The notes under the pieces were generated by a model that saw nothing but the letters and a program-made list of their open reading frames with translations, was not told where the DNA came from and made no database searches. This document shows positions 10,473-19,821 of a DNA stretch of 64,000 bases, piece by piece. The DNA comes from Gammaproteobacteria bacterium. Lineage in GTDB: Bacteria; Pseudomonadota; Gammaproteobacteria; UBA6429; Thiohalophilaceae. Position 1 is the stretch's first letter. Each line of letters starts with the position of its first letter. The stretch spans positions 1 through 64,000 of the forward strand of contig JAJRZT010000102.1 in the NCBI GenBank assembly GCA_024275115.1, given 5' to 3'. A program made the translations under genes and the position numbers.

Positions 10473-13400
10473 ATGATTGAATCAATTATTCACTGGTCCA
10501 TTCGCAATCGCTTTATGGTGTTAGCGATGACGGCTGTACTGGTTGTTGCCGGTATTGTGTCGATTAGGTTGACACCGCTGGATGCCATTCCTGATCTGTC
10601 GGACGTGCAGGTTATTATTAAAACCAACTTCGCCGGGCAGTCGCCACAGGTGGTTGAAGATCAGGTCACTTATCCATTAACAACGGCTATGTTATCGGTG
10701 CCAAAAGCAAAGAACGTGCGAGGTTATTCTTTTTTTGGTGACTCGTATGTGTATGTCATTTTTGAAGATGGTACCGATCCGTACTGGGCGCGTTCACGAG
10801 TACTGGAATACTTAAGTCAGGTAACCAGCAAGCTGCCTGCCTCGGCACGCCCGGAACTGGGCCCGGATGCAACCGGTGTGGGCTGGGTATATCAATATGC
10901 ACTGGTTGATCGAACTGGCAAAAATGACTTGTCGCAGTTGCGTAGTTTGCAGGACTGGTTTTTGAAGTATGAGCTGCAAACAGTGCCAGGTGTTTCTGAA
11001 GTTGCCACCGTTGGTGGCATGGTCAAGCAGTATCAAGTGGTTTTAGATCCTGATCGTCTGCGCGCTTATAAATTACCTTTATCTAAAATTCGTATGGCGA
11101 TTAAGCGTGCTAACCAGGAAGTAGGCGGCTCCGTTATTGAAATGGCTGAAGCTGAATATATGATTCGTGCAACGGGTTATTTAAAGAATGAAGAAGACAT
11201 TCGCCAAATACCTTTAGGGGTTAATGATAATGGTGTGCCGATCTTGATGAAGGATGTAGCGGAAGTACATGTTGGCCCACAATTGCGTCGTGGTATTACT
11301 GAACTTGACGGTGAAGGTGAAGTGGTTGGCGGTATTGTTGTTATGCGTTTTGGCGAAAACGCCATGACCACCATTCAGGGGGTTAAGGACAAACTTGAAG
11401 AACTTAAAAAAGGTTTGCCAGAAGGGGTGGAAATTGTTGAAACCTACAATCGTGCTTCATTGATTCAGCGCGCGGTCGATAACTTAAATGCAAAACTGGT
11501 TGAAGAATTTATTGTTGTGGGACTGGTTTGCATTATATTTTTATTCCATTTTCGTTCAGCATTGGTCGTTATTTTATCCTTGCCAGTCGGTATTCTAGTC
11601 GCTTTTATTGTTATGAAATCTCAGGGCATGAATGCAAATATTATGTCATTAGGGGGTATTGCGATTGCAATTGGTGCGATGGTGGATGCGGCCATTGTAA
11701 TGATTGAAAATGTACATAAGCATTTTGAGAGAGAAAAAGTCACTGATACAAACCGCTGGGAAGTGATTGCCCGAGCATCGGTTGAAGTCGGGCCGCCGTT
11801 ATTTTTCTCCTTGCTGATCATCACGCTGAGCTTCTTACCTGTTTTTAGTCTGCAAGCGCAGGAAGGGAAACTGTTTGCACCACTTGCCTATACTAAAACA
11901 TTTGCGATGGCGGCTGCCGCCGGTTTATCGATTACACTGGTGCCGGTGTTAATGGGTTATTTTATCCGGGGTAAAATTATCCCCGAAAAGAAAAATCCAA
12001 TTAACCGGGCTTTAATTGCTATGTACCGACCATTTATTGATATGGTATTAAAATACCCTGCACGTGTTTTACTGGTTGGTCTTGCTACCGTTGTTTCAGT
12101 CATGATACCGCTCTCTCATATTGGTTCGGAATTTATGCCGGATCTGGATGAAGGTGATTTGATGTACATGCCAACGACCTACCCTGCTATTTCAATTGGT
12201 AAAGCACAGCAACTCCTGCAACAAACAGATAAGTTAATCAAGTCTGTGCCGGAAGTGAAAACGGTGTTTGGTAAAATTGGTCGTGCAGAAACGGCAACCG
12301 ATCCGGCACCTTTAACCATGATTGAAACAACCATTCAGTTAAAGCCAAAGAGCGAATGGCGTGAAGGCATGACAACTGAAAAACTCATGCAGGAGTTCAG
12401 GGATTTAATCAAAATACCGGGGTTAACTAATGCCTGGGTTATGCCGATTAAAACACGGATTGATATGTTGGCAACGGGTATTAAAACCCCAGTGGGTATC
12501 AAGGTGGCTGGTTCGGATTTAAAAGTAATCCAAAAGATTGGTAAACGCCTTGAAGAAATCATTAAACCGATTCCGGGTACCGCCTCTGTTTATTCCGAGC
12601 GGGTTGCCGGTGGGCGTTATGTTGTTGTTGATATCGACCGGGTAGCCGCCGCACGATTTGGTTTAAACATTGCCGACGTGCAGGATGTTGTAAAAACAGC
12701 GGTAGGTGGTATGAATGTTTCACAAACAGTGGAAGGCCAGGAACGCTACCCGATTAATGTGCGTTACCAAAGTGATGTGCGTGATTCATTGGCAAAATTG
12801 CGTCATTTACCCATTGTGACGCCAATGGGCGCAAATATTCCATTGGGTGAAGTGGCCGATGTACGGATTGAATCAGGCCCCGGTTTAATCAAAAGTGAGA
12901 ATGCGCGTCTTAATGGCTGGACACTGGTTGATATTCAGGACCGAGATCTGGGTTCTTATGTTGCCGAAGCCCAACGTGTTGTTAGTGAGCAGCTTGAACT
13001 CCCTGCGGGTTATTCACTGGCATGGTCAGGGCAGTATGAGTACATGGTTCGCGCCAAGGAGCGTTTAAGTGTGGTGGTGCCGTTTACGCTGCTTATTATT
13101 CTGTTCTTGTTGTATATAAACTTCCGAAACATGACTGAAGTGTTAATTATCATGGGTACCTTACCGATGGCAATGGTGGGGGGTGTCTGGTTGTTATACT
13201 GGTTGGACTACAATATGTCGGTTGCTGTTGGGGTTGGCTTTATTGCCCTGGCGGGTGTGGCGGTAGAAATTGGTGTGTTGATGCTGGTTTATTTAAATCA
13301 GGCCTACAAACGCTTGCATCAGCGTTCTGAGCGTGAGCATCGCTTAACATTGGATGAATTGCGTACAGCGGTGGTTGAAGGTGCATTAATGCGTGTGCGC

Positions 13401-13595
13401 CCTATTATTATGACGGTTGCAGCTATCTTTACGGGGCTATTACCCATCATGTTAGGCAGTGGCACGGGTTCAGAAGTGATGCGACGCATTGCGGCACCGA
13501 TGGTCGGTGGGATTATAAGCGCGACAGTTTTAACTTTAGTTGTAATCCCGGCGGTATTTTTCTTGTGGAAGCGGCGTGAAGTCAGGAAGAATTAA
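10473..13595 (+). CDS. cusA: Cu+/Ag+ RND efflux pump CusA
   Basis: 1040-aa HME-type RND transporter with an N-terminal IESIIHWSIRNRFMV, two large periplasmic loops and twelve TM segments. TM4 carries GGIAIAIGAMVDAAIVMIEN with the proton-relay acids of monovalent-metal pumps. The segment MPIKTRIDMLATGIKTPVGI matches the CusA Met-rich metal path rather than the divalent-metal CzcA type. AGGAG precedes the ATG. A 43-base gap separates it from cusB, and a strong terminator follows at 13688. It exports Cu+/Ag+ from the periplasm and cytoplasm through CusC. Confidence 0.93.
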   Translation: MIESIIHWSIRNRFMVLAMTAVLVVAGIVSIRLTPLDAIPDLSDVQVIIKTNFAGQSPQVVEDQVTYPLTTAMLSVPKAKNVRGYSFFGDSYVYVIFEDGTDPYWARSRVLEYLSQVTSKLPASARPELGPDATGVGWVYQYALVDRTGKNDLSQLRSLQDWFLKYELQTVPGVSEVATVGGMVKQYQVVLDPDRLRAYKLPLSKIRMAIKRANQEVGGSVIEMAEAEYMIRATGYLKNEEDIRQIPLGVNDNGVPILMKDVAEVHVGPQLRRGITELDGEGEVVGGIVVMRFGENAMTTIQGVKDKLEELKKGLPEGVEIVETYNRASLIQRAVDNLNAKLVEEFIVVGLVCIIFLFHFRSALVVILSLPVGILVAFIVMKSQGMNANIMSLGGIAIAIGAMVDAAIVMIENVHKHFEREKVTDTNRWEVIARASVEVGPPLFFSLLIITLSFLPVFSLQAQEGKLFAPLAYTKTFAMAAAAGLSITLVPVLMGYFIRGKIIPEKKNPINRALIAMYRPFIDMVLKYPARVLLVGLATVVSVMIPLSHIGSEFMPDLDEGDLMYMPTTYPAISIGKAQQLLQQTDKLIKSVPEVKTVFGKIGRAETATDPAPLTMIETTIQLKPKSEWREGMTTEKLMQEFRDLIKIPGLTNAWVMPIKTRIDMLATGIKTPVGIKVAGSDLKVIQKIGKRLEEIIKPIPGTASVYSERVAGGRYVVVDIDRVAAARFGLNIADVQDVVKTAVGGMNVSQTVEGQERYPINVRYQSDVRDSLAKLRHLPIVTPMGANIPLGEVADVRIESGPGLIKSENARLNGWTLVDIQDRDLGSYVAEAQRVVSEQLELPAGYSLAWSGQYEYMVRAKERLSVVVPFTLLIILFLLYINFRNMTEVLIIMGTLPMAMVGGVWLLYWLDYNMSVAVGVGFIALAGVAVEIGVLMLVYLNQAYKRLHQRSEREHRLTLDELRTAVVEGALMRVRPIIMTVAAIFTGLLPIMLGSGTGSEVMRRIAAPMVGGIISATVLTLVVIPAVFFLWKRREVRKN

Positions 13596-13687
13596 ATTTT
13601 TGCCTGACTGTCTGGCAGGTTGTCATTTTATATATTGTTATTAAAATGGGAATATGTCGGTTCAGATTATTATTCTTTTAACCAATA

Positions 13688-13717
13688 CCCCGCAGCTTTG
13701 CTGCGGGGTTCTATTTT
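13688..13717 (+). terminator. Rho-independent terminator after cusCBA
   Basis: CCCCGCAG at 13688-13695 pairs with CTGCGGGG at 13701-13708 (plus one inner C-G pair) and is followed by TTCTATTTT. It separates cusCBA from the cytochrome c gene. Confidence 0.85.
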
Positions 13718-13734
13718 AAAGCAGAGAACTAAAA

Positions 13735-14232
13735 ATGAAAAAAATGTTATTTGTTTTATTTATCAGTTTTGTACTTGTATCGTGTTCCAAAGAAGAGTCA
13801 TCCAAAGGCAAGCAACCGGCTGTTTCAGCCGATACGGCAGTGTCTGTTCAATCTGTAGTAACTAATGTGGCACCAGTCCCTGCTTCTCAGGCCGATTTTG
13901 ATTTTACAAAGATTGCCTTAGGTGGCAAGTTGTTCAAGGAAAATTGTGCACAATGCCATGGAAACAATGCAGAAGGAACACCAGACTGGCGCAAACGAAA
14001 CCCGGATGGAACATTAAAACCGCCGCCATTAGATGGCACGGCTCATACGTGGCACCATCCGAAGGAATTATTAATGTCAATTATTACCACCGGCACACTT
14101 AACCAGGGTGGTGGTATGCCGGACTGGGGTGATAAATTGTCACAACAGGAAATAGACGCCATTTTAACCTGGGTTCAATCAAAATGGCCGGAGGAAATTT
14201 ACGCCGACTGGCTTGAAATTAACCGGCGCTAG
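13735..14232 (+). CDS. Cytochrome c lipoprotein (class I)
   Basis: 165 aa. The signal ends in a lipobox VSCS, so Cys16 is probably lipidated. The haem site CAQCH lies near residue 76, with a distal Met in GGGMPDWGDKLS and a class-I C-terminal helix (SQQEIDAILTWVQSKWP). It is a periplasmic, membrane-anchored mono-haem electron carrier. Located between the Cus operon terminator and a DUF302 gene, it may accompany copper stress, as similar small cytochromes do, but this is inference. The partner enzyme is unknown. Confidence 0.85.
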   Translation: MKKMLFVLFISFVLVSCSKEESSKGKQPAVSADTAVSVQSVVTNVAPVPASQADFDFTKIALGGKLFKENCAQCHGNNAEGTPDWRKRNPDGTLKPPPLDGTAHTWHHPKELLMSIITTGTLNQGGGMPDWGDKLSQQEIDAILTWVQSKWPEEIYADWLEINRR

Positions 14233-14248
14233 CACCATAAATAGTACT

Positions 14249-14293
14249 GGATTTAATCTTTTAGGGTTGAGTCTATCGGGATTGAATTTTTGA
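14249..14293 (+). repeat. Three imperfect 15-bp repeats before the DUF302 gene
   Basis: GGATTTAATCTTTTA (14249), GGGTTGAGTCTATCG (14264) and GGATTGAATTTTTGA (14279) follow each other with an exact 15-base period and share GG-TT-A. They end about 20 bases before the ATG. They may be regulator sites or a chance low-complexity run. Confidence 0.3.
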
Positions 14294-14314
14294 ATTAATA
14301 GCGAGGATAAACGC

Positions 14315-14698
14315 ATGTACGGATTTAGTACTACATTTTCAGGTAGCTTTGACGATGCCATTACAAAAGTAACCGATGAGTTGCAAAAAGAAGGTTTTGG
14401 CGTTTTAACCGAAATTAACGTTAAAGCGGTAATGAAGAAGAAGCTGGATGTTGATAAACGTCCCTATACTATTTTGGGTGCATGTAACCCGGTGCTTGCA
14501 AATCAGGCGATTACGGCAGAGCCGGATATTGGCTTACTGTTACCGTGTAATGTAGTGGTACGTGAAGAAGAAAATGCTGAGATCACCGTCGCTTTTATGG
14601 ATCCGTCAGCGGTATTAACGCTGGTTGAAAAAGACGGTATTGCTGAATTAGCCGCTGAAGTAAAAGTACGTTTAGAACGTGTTCGTGATGCTATTTAA
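14315..14698 (+). CDS. DUF302 family protein
   Basis: 127-aa cytosolic protein with the DUF302 pattern: [26 protein letters not shown], a central [17 protein letters not shown] with the conserved Cys, then [10 protein letters not shown]. No signal peptide. GAGGA precedes the ATG. DUF302 proteins are small alpha/beta homodimers often found beside metal, sulfur or redox genes; their function is not established. Here it sits between the Cus and Cop gene groups, consistent with a role in metal or redox stress. Confidence 0.88.
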   Translation: MYGFSTTFSGSFDDAITKVTDELQKEGFGVLTEINVKAVMKKKLDVDKRPYTILGACNPVLANQAITAEPDIGLLLPCNVVVREEENAEITVAFMDPSAVLTLVEKDGIAELAAEVKVRLERVRDAI

Positions 14699-14732
14699 TC
14701 TAGACAACAAGTTGATAACGTGAATGCTGTGG

Positions 14733-15587
14733 TCACGCTGCCTGTTTAGGATAAAGTACGCTTAACATGGTATGCAGCTTAGTTTGCATTTCAGTATTAA
14801 TTTCATTCAGTGCTTCTTTATCCAGATCAAGCAGTTCAAGTGTCCCCGGGTGAATAATCTGGTTGTCACCGGTTATGGCGGTGTCTTCCTGTGTATTCGC
14901 AATAACATTGGCGACCTTTAAAATCGCTGTCTCTACTGGGGAATGCAGTGCCGCTTTATTTGTTTGTTGCAGTTGAATGGGCTCAATAAAGGAGTCAGGC
15001 AAGCGCCATTTTCGAATAAGTGCAGCGCCTAAGTCACTTTGGCTAAAACCAAATACATTGATTTGCAAATCATGAAAAGGTTTTCTTGAGTCACGCGATA
15101 GCTCCAAAACTTGCCGGGTGGTAGCCGGTGCAGCCAGCGCCATAATAAGCAGGCCAATGTCGTGCAATATACCGCAAGTGAATAAACGCTCACTGTTGGA
15201 AAGGTTAATTTTTTTTGCAATGAGTTGCGCTGCTGTTGCCGTGGCGATACTGTGAGACCAGAAAATATCCGGGCTCAGGATATCAGAAGGTATGTTACTG
15301 TACTTATTAATAACGCAAGTGGCAAAAACAAGATCGCGTAACTGACGAATACCCATAACCGTAATGGCCATTGGGATGGTTTCGATTGATGATGGAAAGC
15401 CGTAGAAAGGGCTGTTAACAATTTTAAGCAAGCGTATTGTTAGCCCGGCATCTTTACTGATAACTTCACCGATATCGGCAACACTGCAATTAGGGTCGTT
15501 AACCATATCGTTTAGTTGAAAAACGATTTCGGGTAGAGAAACTAATTCGAGGTTATCGCTTAAGAGTGAATCGGGCGTAAGTGTCAT
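14733..15587 (-). CDS. HDOD domain protein
   Basis: 284 aa consisting almost wholly of one HDOD domain: LPEIVFQLNDMVNDPNCSV near the start, then KDAGLTIRLLKIVNSPFYG, an ILHDIG motif and a C-terminal LEL-type helix. HDOD proteins are degenerate HD-fold regulators of signalling (chemotaxis, c-di-GMP, stress); they usually lack phosphodiesterase activity. AAGGAA lies before the ATG. It converges with the DUF302 gene, is divergent from copZ and copA, and appears monocistronic. A copper role is not implied by its own sequence. Confidence 0.88.
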   Translation of the reverse strand: MTLTPDSLLSDNLELVSLPEIVFQLNDMVNDPNCSVADIGEVISKDAGLTIRLLKIVNSPFYGFPSSIETIPMAITVMGIRQLRDLVFATCVINKYSNIPSDILSPDIFWSHSIATATAAQLIAKKINLSNSERLFTCGILHDIGLLIMALAAPATTRQVLELSRDSRKPFHDLQINVFGFSQSDLGAALIRKWRLPDSFIEPIQLQQTNKAALHSPVETAILKVANVIANTQEDTAITGDNQIIHPGTLELLDLDKEALNEINTEMQTKLHTMLSVLYPKQAA

Positions 15588-15742
15588 GCTTTAGTAGTTC
15601 CTTCATCCTTGCAGGATTTATATCATAAGGAATAATGTCTTATGAGTATAGAACTAAATAGGCCGATAAGTATGTACTTGTTAATACAGAAAAACCCAAA
15701 AATATAATATCGGACTTAAATTAAGAGTCTGTGTTCTTTATT

Positions 15743-15760
15743 TGTAGGCATTAACCTACA
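15743..15760 (+). promoter_or_regulatory. Dyad upstream of the copper chaperone gene
   Basis: TGTAGG (15743-15748) and CCTACA (15755-15760) form an inverted repeat around CATTAA, about 35 bases before copZ. Metal-responsive regulators such as CueR bind dyads in such promoters, but this sequence does not match a consensus I know. The following AT-rich run could hold the -10. Regulatory role inferred. Confidence 0.35.
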
Positions 15761-15794
15761 TGCAATGGCTTAAATTAATATTAGAGGATTAGAA

Positions 15795-16004
15795 ATGATA
15801 AATACAGCACTTACTTTTTCAATTAAAGGCATGAAATGCGGAGGGTGTGTGTCGGCGGTTGAGACAGCCTTAAATGAACTCGGTAATGTTGATGACATTA
15901 CGGTGAGCCTTGAACAGCATCAGGCAAGCGTTTCATCTTCACGGCCAGCAGACGAAATTGCACAGGCGATTACAGCGGCAGGGTTTCCTGCAACGGCTAT
16001 ATAA
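15795..16004 (+). CDS. copZ: CopZ-like heavy-metal chaperone
   Basis: 69-aa HMA domain with the Cu(I) site GMKCGGC near residue 13, the usual ferredoxin-like beta-alpha-beta-beta-alpha-beta pattern and no signal peptide. GAGGAT precedes the ATG. It lies 27 bases before the copper ATPase and is probably co-transcribed; its expected role is to carry Cu(I) in the cytosol to the CopA N-terminal domain. Other HMA chaperones (e.g. for Hg or Zn) have the same fold; the copper call follows from the neighbour. Confidence 0.85.
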   Translation: MINTALTFSIKGMKCGGCVSAVETALNELGNVDDITVSLEQHQASVSSSRPADEIAQAITAAGFPATAI

Positions 16005-16031
16005 AGTTCACGCGTTAATCAGGAGAACCGG

Positions 16032-18254
16032 ATGCCGGTAAAACGTTTTTCAATTGGTGGAATGAGTTGTGCCGGTTGTGTTGCCAGTGTTGAAAAAGCA
16101 TTGCAGGCCGTCATGGGGGTTGAATCCGTTGCGGTTAATTTTGCAGAACACACAGCTGATATCGAGGGTGATTTTTCGGTTGACGGTTTAATTAAGTCGG
16201 TTCAGGAGGCAGGTTATGATGCTGCTTTACTTGAATCTGAAGACGATAATGCCGAAAAAGAGGTCGCCGAGTTTGAGTATTACCGCGTACTGGTAAAAAG
16301 GTACGTACTTGCTGCGCTGGTTGGTGTACCGCTTTTTGTTTTAGGCCTAAGTGGTTTATTGCCTGAACTAACAACCACCAGTGGGCAGCTTATCTGGTTT
16401 ATTATCGGTGTTATCACCGCTTTTGTTATGTGGTATTCCGGTGGGCACTTCTTTAGTGGCGCATGGAAGTCTTTCAGGCACCACAACGCAAATATGGATA
16501 CACTCATCGCTTTGGGAACCGGCACAGCATGGCTGTATTCAATGGTCATTGTCTTTTTCCCTGGCATTGTTCCAAGTCTGGCACAACATGCTTACTTTGA
16601 AGCAGCGGCGATTATTATTGCATTGGTTAATTTTGGTGCGGCGTTAGAAATTAAAGCCCGTGGCAAAACATCGGAAGCGATTAAACGCTTAATTGGTTTA
16701 CAACCTAAAACGGCCAGAGTGATACGTGACGGTGTTGAGCAGGATATTGAAATAGCCAAAGTCGGGCTCGATGAAACCATCCGAGTACGGCCTGGGGAGA
16801 AAATTCCATTAGATGGTGTGGTGATAGATGGCCAGTCGAGTGTTGATGAATCCATGCTGACTGGTGAGCCTTTACCGGTTAGCAAGAAAAGTGGCGATAA
16901 GGTCATTGGGGGTACGTTAAATACACGCGGCTCATTTTTATTTCAAACTAAAAAAATCGGCAAAGACACCGCGCTTGCGCAAATTATCGAGCTGGTACGC
17001 AAGGCGCAAAATTCAAAGCCGGCGATTGGGCGGCTGGCCGATAAAATATCATCCTATTTTGTGCCAACGGTGATGATTATTGCTGTTGTTGCCTTTTTAA
17101 TCTGGTTTAATTTTTCAGGCTTGCCCGTCAGTTATGCTGTTGTTGCGATGATGACGGTATTAATTATTGCCTGTCCCTGTGCATTGGGCCTGGCAACCCC
17201 CATTTCAATTATGGTGGGAGTGGGTAAGGCCGCCGAACATGGTATTTTAATTCGTAATGGTGATGCGTTACAGATGGCAGGTAAAATTGACACCATTGTG
17301 CTTGATAAAACCGGCACGGTTACTTTGGGTAAGCCTGAACTATTGCAGATACTACCGGCTGGAAAATTAAATTCTTCAGAACTTTTACAATTAACCTCGA
17401 GTCTGGAAGCGGGCTCAGAACACCCTTTGGCTCAGGCGGTTTTGGAAAAAGCGGTAGCCGAAGGGGTGGAATTATTAACAGTTGAAAACTTCGAGGCAAT
17501 AGAAGGTTTTGGAATAAAAGCGAAAGTAAAGGGTGATATTGTTTTTCTGGGCAATGAAAAGTTAATGCGTAGAGAAAATATAGCTCTGTCAAACTGGCAG
17601 CAGGAAATTATAGATTTGACTGAACAGGCGCAAACCCCGGTTTTTGTTGCCCGCGAGAATGAACTGTTGGGTTTGTTGGGTATTGCCGACCCGATTAAAG
17701 AAGACTCGAAAACAGCAATTCAACGATTCCATCAGGCGGGTTTGAAAGTGGTGATGCTAACGGGTGACCATAAGCGAACCGCCGATGTTATTGCCAAACA
17801 AGTTGGTATTGATGAAGTTATCGCAGAAGTTTTACCAGCAGACAAACAGGAAAAAGTAATCGAGTTACAGCAGCAAGGTAAAATAGTTGCAATGGTGGGT
17901 GATGGTATTAATGATGCACCTGCTCTGGCGCAAGCCGATGTGGGCTTTGCGATTGGCACCGGAACCGATGTGGCAATAGAAAGTGCCGATATCGCATTGA
18001 TGCGTGGTTCGTTAAACAGTGTTATGGATGCCATTCAAATATCAAATGCAACGATTAAAAATATCTGGCAGAACTTATTTGGTGCCTTTATTTATAATAC
18101 TTTGGGTATTCCTGTTGCCGCTGGTTTATTATTTCCCTTGGTTGGCGTGCTGTTAAATCCAATGATAGCCGGTGCAGCAATGGCGATGTCATCGGTTACC
18201 GTGGTTAGCAATGCAAATCGTTTGCGTTTTTTTAAACCCGGCGGGGAAGGTTGA
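16032..18254 (+). CDS. copA: Cu+-exporting P1B-type ATPase
   Basis: 740 aa. One N-terminal HMA domain (GMSCAGC near residue 12), eight predicted TM helices, and the intramembrane CPC site in [13 protein letters not shown]. The catalytic parts are canonical: phosphorylation loop DKTGTVT, SEHPLA in the nucleotide domain, TGEPLPV in the actuator and [16 protein letters not shown] in the hinge. CPC plus the HMA type indicate a P1B-1 pump exporting Cu+ from the cytosol to the periplasm, where CusCBA can take over. AGGAG lies before the ATG. Only two bases separate its stop from the next micropeptide ATG. Confidence 0.95.
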   Translation: MPVKRFSIGGMSCAGCVASVEKALQAVMGVESVAVNFAEHTADIEGDFSVDGLIKSVQEAGYDAALLESEDDNAEKEVAEFEYYRVLVKRYVLAALVGVPLFVLGLSGLLPELTTTSGQLIWFIIGVITAFVMWYSGGHFFSGAWKSFRHHNANMDTLIALGTGTAWLYSMVIVFFPGIVPSLAQHAYFEAAAIIIALVNFGAALEIKARGKTSEAIKRLIGLQPKTARVIRDGVEQDIEIAKVGLDETIRVRPGEKIPLDGVVIDGQSSVDESMLTGEPLPVSKKSGDKVIGGTLNTRGSFLFQTKKIGKDTALAQIIELVRKAQNSKPAIGRLADKISSYFVPTVMIIAVVAFLIWFNFSGLPVSYAVVAMMTVLIIACPCALGLATPISIMVGVGKAAEHGILIRNGDALQMAGKIDTIVLDKTGTVTLGKPELLQILPAGKLNSSELLQLTSSLEAGSEHPLAQAVLEKAVAEGVELLTVENFEAIEGFGIKAKVKGDIVFLGNEKLMRRENIALSNWQQEIIDLTEQAQTPVFVARENELLGLLGIADPIKEDSKTAIQRFHQAGLKVVMLTGDHKRTADVIAKQVGIDEVIAEVLPADKQEKVIELQQQGKIVAMVGDGINDAPALAQADVGFAIGTGTDVAIESADIALMRGSLNSVMDAIQISNATIKNIWQNLFGAFIYNTLGIPVAAGLLFPLVGVLLNPMIAGAAMAMSSVTVVSNANRLRFFKPGGEG

Positions 18255-18256
18255 AA

Positions 18257-18337
18257 ATGGATATAATTGTTAATGTGAGTGGTTTTATATTGATAGGAAT
18301 GATAGTTTGGTGGTTTTGGCTGTCGAGTAAGGCTTAA
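18257..18337 (+). CDS. 26-aa single-pass membrane peptide behind copA
   Basis: ATG 18257 starts two bases after the copA stop. The peptide is one hydrophobic helix containing FILIGMIVWWFWLSSKA, with TAA at 18335-18337. GGGGAAGG at the copA end is a plausible ribosome site. The IVWWFWL segment resembles, from memory, the membrane anchor that precedes a cupredoxin domain in some proteins encoded beside CopA. No cupredoxin follows here: the next gene is djlA. It may be a free-standing CopA accessory peptide or the remnant of such an anchor. Confidence 0.6.
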   Translation: MDIIVNVSGFILIGMIVWWFWLSSKA

Positions 18338-18362
18338 GTTTTAACTGAAAAAAGGTATTAAT

Positions 18363-19163
18363 ATGTCCTGGTGGGGAAAAATAGTTGGTGGTGGTTTTGG
18401 TTTTTTAATGGGTGGGCCATTAGGTGCTGTCATGGGCGCTGCCTTTGGACACCAGTTTGATAAAGGTATGAAGCAGGATTTTGATGGGCTTGGTTACCAG
18501 GCCCAGGAACGAACACAGCTTGCTTTTTTTAGTGCCGTCTTTTCGGTTATGGGGCATGTTGCCAAAGCTGATGGGCGTGTTACCCCAGATGAAATAGAAG
18601 TGGCACGCACAATGATGCAGCAAATGTCACTCGATGAGCAGCAACAGAAAGTTGCAATTGAATTATTTAATCAGGGCAAGCAAAATGATTTTGATTTAGA
18701 CGGCGTATTGCACCAGTTTAAACAGGAATGCCGTCGTCATGCCACGCTGCTACAAATGTTTGCCGAAGTATTATTGCATGCAGCTTATGCAGACGGGTTG
18801 ATGCACCCAAAAGAAAAAGAATTACTTAAGCATATTACGCTTACTTTAGGTTTTTCATCCATTAAGTTTAAGCAGCTTGATGATATGGTGCGCGCACAAC
18901 GTAGTTTCCATCAGGGTAGTAGCGGGCAAGGTTATCAGCAAGCGCCAACACGCGACATGCTAAAGGACGCTTATGCAATGTTAAATGTATCCGAGTCATC
19001 AACCGATGCCGAAGTTAAAAAGTCTTACCGCCGTTTGATGAACCAGCACCATCCTGACAAATTAGTATCCAAAGGAATGCCAGAAGAAATGGTAAAAATG
19101 GCAACCGAAAAGACCCAGGAAATTAAAGCGGCTTATGAGTTAATTAAGAAATCTCGAAAGTGA
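18363..19163 (+). CDS. djlA: DjlA-like membrane-anchored J-domain co-chaperone
   Basis: 266 aa. A Gly-rich N-terminal membrane helix (GGGFGFLMGGPLGAVMGAAFG), a central TerB-like helical domain (about 55-180, with DGRVTPDEIEVARTMM), and a C-terminal J domain with the HPD motif in NQHHPDKLVSKG. This order is that of DjlA, a DnaK co-chaperone held at the inner membrane with its J domain in the cytosol. It follows the copA micropeptide by 25 bases and may be read through from copA. Length is close to E. coli DjlA. Confidence 0.9.
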   Translation: MSWWGKIVGGGFGFLMGGPLGAVMGAAFGHQFDKGMKQDFDGLGYQAQERTQLAFFSAVFSVMGHVAKADGRVTPDEIEVARTMMQQMSLDEQQQKVAIELFNQGKQNDFDLDGVLHQFKQECRRHATLLQMFAEVLLHAAYADGLMHPKEKELLKHITLTLGFSSIKFKQLDDMVRAQRSFHQGSSGQGYQQAPTRDMLKDAYAMLNVSESSTDAEVKKSYRRLMNQHHPDKLVSKGMPEEMVKMATEKTQEIKAAYELIKKSRK

Positions 19164-19176
19164 ATAGGCAATTATA

Positions 19177-19330
19177 TTTTTAACCACAATGGGCACAAAG
19201 AACACAACGTAAAAGATATTCTCATTGTGAGAATAACACGGCTATGCTTTTATCAGGCTGATAGGTTACTGCATTACATTGTTTTTTTAATCTCTTTCGT
19301 CGTGTTCTTTGTGCCCATTGTGGTTAAAAA
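19177..19330. repeat. Dispersed palindromic repeat, family A copy 1
   Basis: A 33-bp arm at 19177-19209 (TTTTTAACCACAATGGGCAC...) and its complement at 19298-19330 differ at one position, around an 88-base AT-rich loop. It lies between the converging djlA and CopD-like genes and ends two bases before the stop codon of the latter. The TTAACCAC core recurs at 21611, 41832 and 54567. It may also act as a bidirectional terminator. Confidence 0.85.
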
Positions 19331-19331
19331 A

Positions 19332-19793
19332 TTATAAATACCGCCCAGCAGCAGCCACAATAACAACAATCAAACCAAGCACGGTATTTGTTCCCACCAG
19401 CATACGGATCTGATTTAACTTTTTACCCGCTTCCGGCCAGTTTTCGCTGGCAACGGCTTGTTTTAAACGTTTGTACGGCGCAAAGAAAACATGCATATAC
19501 AACAAAATCATTACAATGCCCAGTCCGTTCATTGTATGGATAAATCGGGGTGCATTTTCAAAGCCCTGATAAAAATCAAACACCATGATGTAGCCGGTTA
19601 CCGGAAGTAAGATAACCGCTGCCCATACATAGGGGAAAAATCGGCTAAACACCCCCACCCATAATTTAAGGCGAACCGGTGGTTCGAGTTGCGCTGCTGC
19701 CGTGGGGCGTAAAACAACATAAGCAAAAAACATACCTCCAACCCAAATAACGGCGGCAAGTACATGTAGTGCAAGTAAGATATATGATGGCAT
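19332..19793 (-). CDS. CopD-like four-helix membrane protein
   Basis: 153 aa, four predicted TM helices, opening LLALHVLAAVIWVGGMFFAYVVLRP. Histidines at helix ends (LHVLAA, FIHTMNG, MHVFFAPY) resemble haem- or copper-binding CopD/DUF2214-like membrane proteins. AGGAA precedes the ATG. It shares an orientation with the DUF3530 gene but is downstream of it by 28 bases, so the two may be one transcript. It lies at the edge of the copper island; a direct copper role is unproven. Confidence 0.65.
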   Translation of the reverse strand: MPSYILLALHVLAAVIWVGGMFFAYVVLRPTAAAQLEPPVRLKLWVGVFSRFFPYVWAAVILLPVTGYIMVFDFYQGFENAPRFIHTMNGLGIVMILLYMHVFFAPYKRLKQAVASENWPEAGKKLNQIRMLVGTNTVLGLIVVIVAAAGRYL

Positions 19794-19821
19794 TTTATTT
19801 TCCTAAGTTAATTTTATAGCA

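Noticed and set aside
13620-13865. 81-codon frame between cusA and the cytochrome gene
   Set aside because: It runs through the cus terminator and overlaps the well-supported cytochrome c lipoprotein in another frame.
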